DNA of 64,000 nt. Origin: Chitinophagales bacterium. Its GTDB lineage: Bacteria > Bacteroidota > Bacteroidia > Chitinophagales > JADIYW01. The translations under genes and the position numbers were made by a program. Position 1 is the stretch's first letter, and each line of letters begins with the position of its first letter. Below the pieces are notes generated by a model. It was given only the letters and a program-made list of their open reading frames with translations. It had not been told where the DNA came from and searched no databases. Location of the stretch: contig JACJXT010000011.1 in assembly GCA_020636535.1 (NCBI GenBank), positions 620,001 to 684,000 of the forward strand, read 5' to 3'. Below are positions 63,608 to 64,000 of this stretch, piece after piece.

Positions 63608-64000
63608 TTAATATACACTACTTGCTAATATATAAGCAGTCGTCCATGTTGATTGAAAATTAAAACCACCAGTTACACCATCAATATCTAAAATTTCTCC
63701 AGCAAAATATAAATTGGATATACTTTTGTGTTGCATGGTTTTAAAATCAATAGCATTTAAATCAACACCACCTGCTGTTACAAATTCTTCTTTAAATGTA
63801 TTTTTACCATAAACACTTAATTTATACTGCGTGAGTAATAAGGATAATTCCATTAATGTATTATGGCTTAACAATTGATAAGTAGTAGTAATATCAATAT
63901 TCAATTGTTGTAGTATTTGATGCCAGAATCGTTTGGCTAAATCATATGGTTTATAATTATACACTAAATGATTGCTATTGTTTTGTTTGTATATTTTTAA
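63608..64000 (-). CDS. HI0933-type flavoprotein (NAD(P)/FAD oxidoreductase), C-terminal part
   Basis: The frame stays open to the window edge, so only the last ~130 residues are seen. TAGGVDLNAIDFKTMQHKSISNLYFAGEILDIDGVTGGFNFQ is the C-terminal signature of the HI0933/BaiN family (GGV..., FAGE..D..G..GGYN.Q). A GTG at 63964 is not a real start. The gene probably begins a few hundred codons beyond base 64000. Confidence 0.9.
   Translation of the reverse strand, partial: LKIYKQNNSNHLVYNYKPYDLAKRFWHQILQQLNIDITTTYQLLSHNTLMELSLLLTQYKLSVYGKNTFKEEFVTAGGVDLNAIDFKTMQHKSISNLYFAGEILDIDGVTGGFNFQSTWTTAYILASSVY

Noticed and set aside
1..64000. CRISPR array, rRNA or tRNA genes
   Set aside because: I found no regularly spaced identical repeats, no cas genes, and no cloverleaf with a GTTC-type T arm in the intergenic stretches I read.

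Overview
The window is AT-rich chromosomal DNA from a member of the Bacteroidota. The evidence is the gene repertoire: OmpA/TSP3 and SLBB outer-membrane proteins, many 'CKKD'-type lipoproteins, a NADPH-ferredoxin reductase of the thioredoxin-reductase type, an ICE-type primase/tyrosine-recombinase set, and a TAnnTTTG-type promoter. I cannot place it below phylum with confidence; an environmental Chitinophagales/Saprospirales-like lineage is a guess. || Layout. (1) 1-7528, core genome: the 3' end of ilvD, an IS256-like insertion sequence with intact ends, serC, rimO, a 2Fe-2S ferredoxin with its reductase, and a lysine-rich/acidic-tailed protein that may bind DNA. (2) About 7655-30770, an integrated genomic island of roughly 23 kb inserted at the 3' end of mnmE. 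Its right end overlaps the last codons of mnmE. Its left end carries a second copy of those codons (encoding FCIGK-stop). Both ends carry GGGCAACAAAT-type repeats that look like recombinase arm sites. The island holds a tyrosine recombinase, small HTH proteins and a VirE/DUF3987-type primase-like protein. It also holds a long co-directional defence operon (25224 down to 10855): HTH regulator, SNF2 helicase, decayed DNA-binding protein plus Doc/Fic, decayed type III methyltransferase (mod), GxxExxY protein, frameshifted type III restriction subunit (res), PHP-ATPase (TrlF/Ppl-like), a 155-aa unknown, a Ser/Thr protein kinase and a 63-aa unknown. The left part has a nuclease, an orphan conserved protein and a 0.7-kb non-coding zone full of long inverted repeats. 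(3) 30756-51682: mnmE, an OmpA-family protein, Wza-like and Wzz-like polysaccharide-export proteins, and three type I polyketide synthases forming one assembly line (KS-AT-DH-ER-KR-ACP, KS-AT-KR-ACP, KS-AT-ACP). (4) 51916-57038: three lipoproteins and a small secreted protein next to a TPR sensor kinase/LuxR response-regulator pair, bracketed by two copies of a genome-type interspersed repeat. (5) 57531-64000: housekeeping and envelope genes (lpxK, two thioredoxin-fold proteins, ubiX-like, TauE/SafE permease, rnhA, nth, a beta-barrel protein, and the end of an HI0933-type flavoprotein). || How it works together. The most novel-looking part is the three- or four-gene PHP-ATPase/155-aa/kinase/63-aa module, tightly spaced behind a type III restriction gene. 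The type III methylase and the Doc partner are riddled with frameshifts, while the helicase, PHP-ATPase and kinase genes are open. The polyketide line follows export genes with almost no spacing and has no visible release domain, so its product may be handed to an acyltransferase or exported as an envelope lipid. That is inference.
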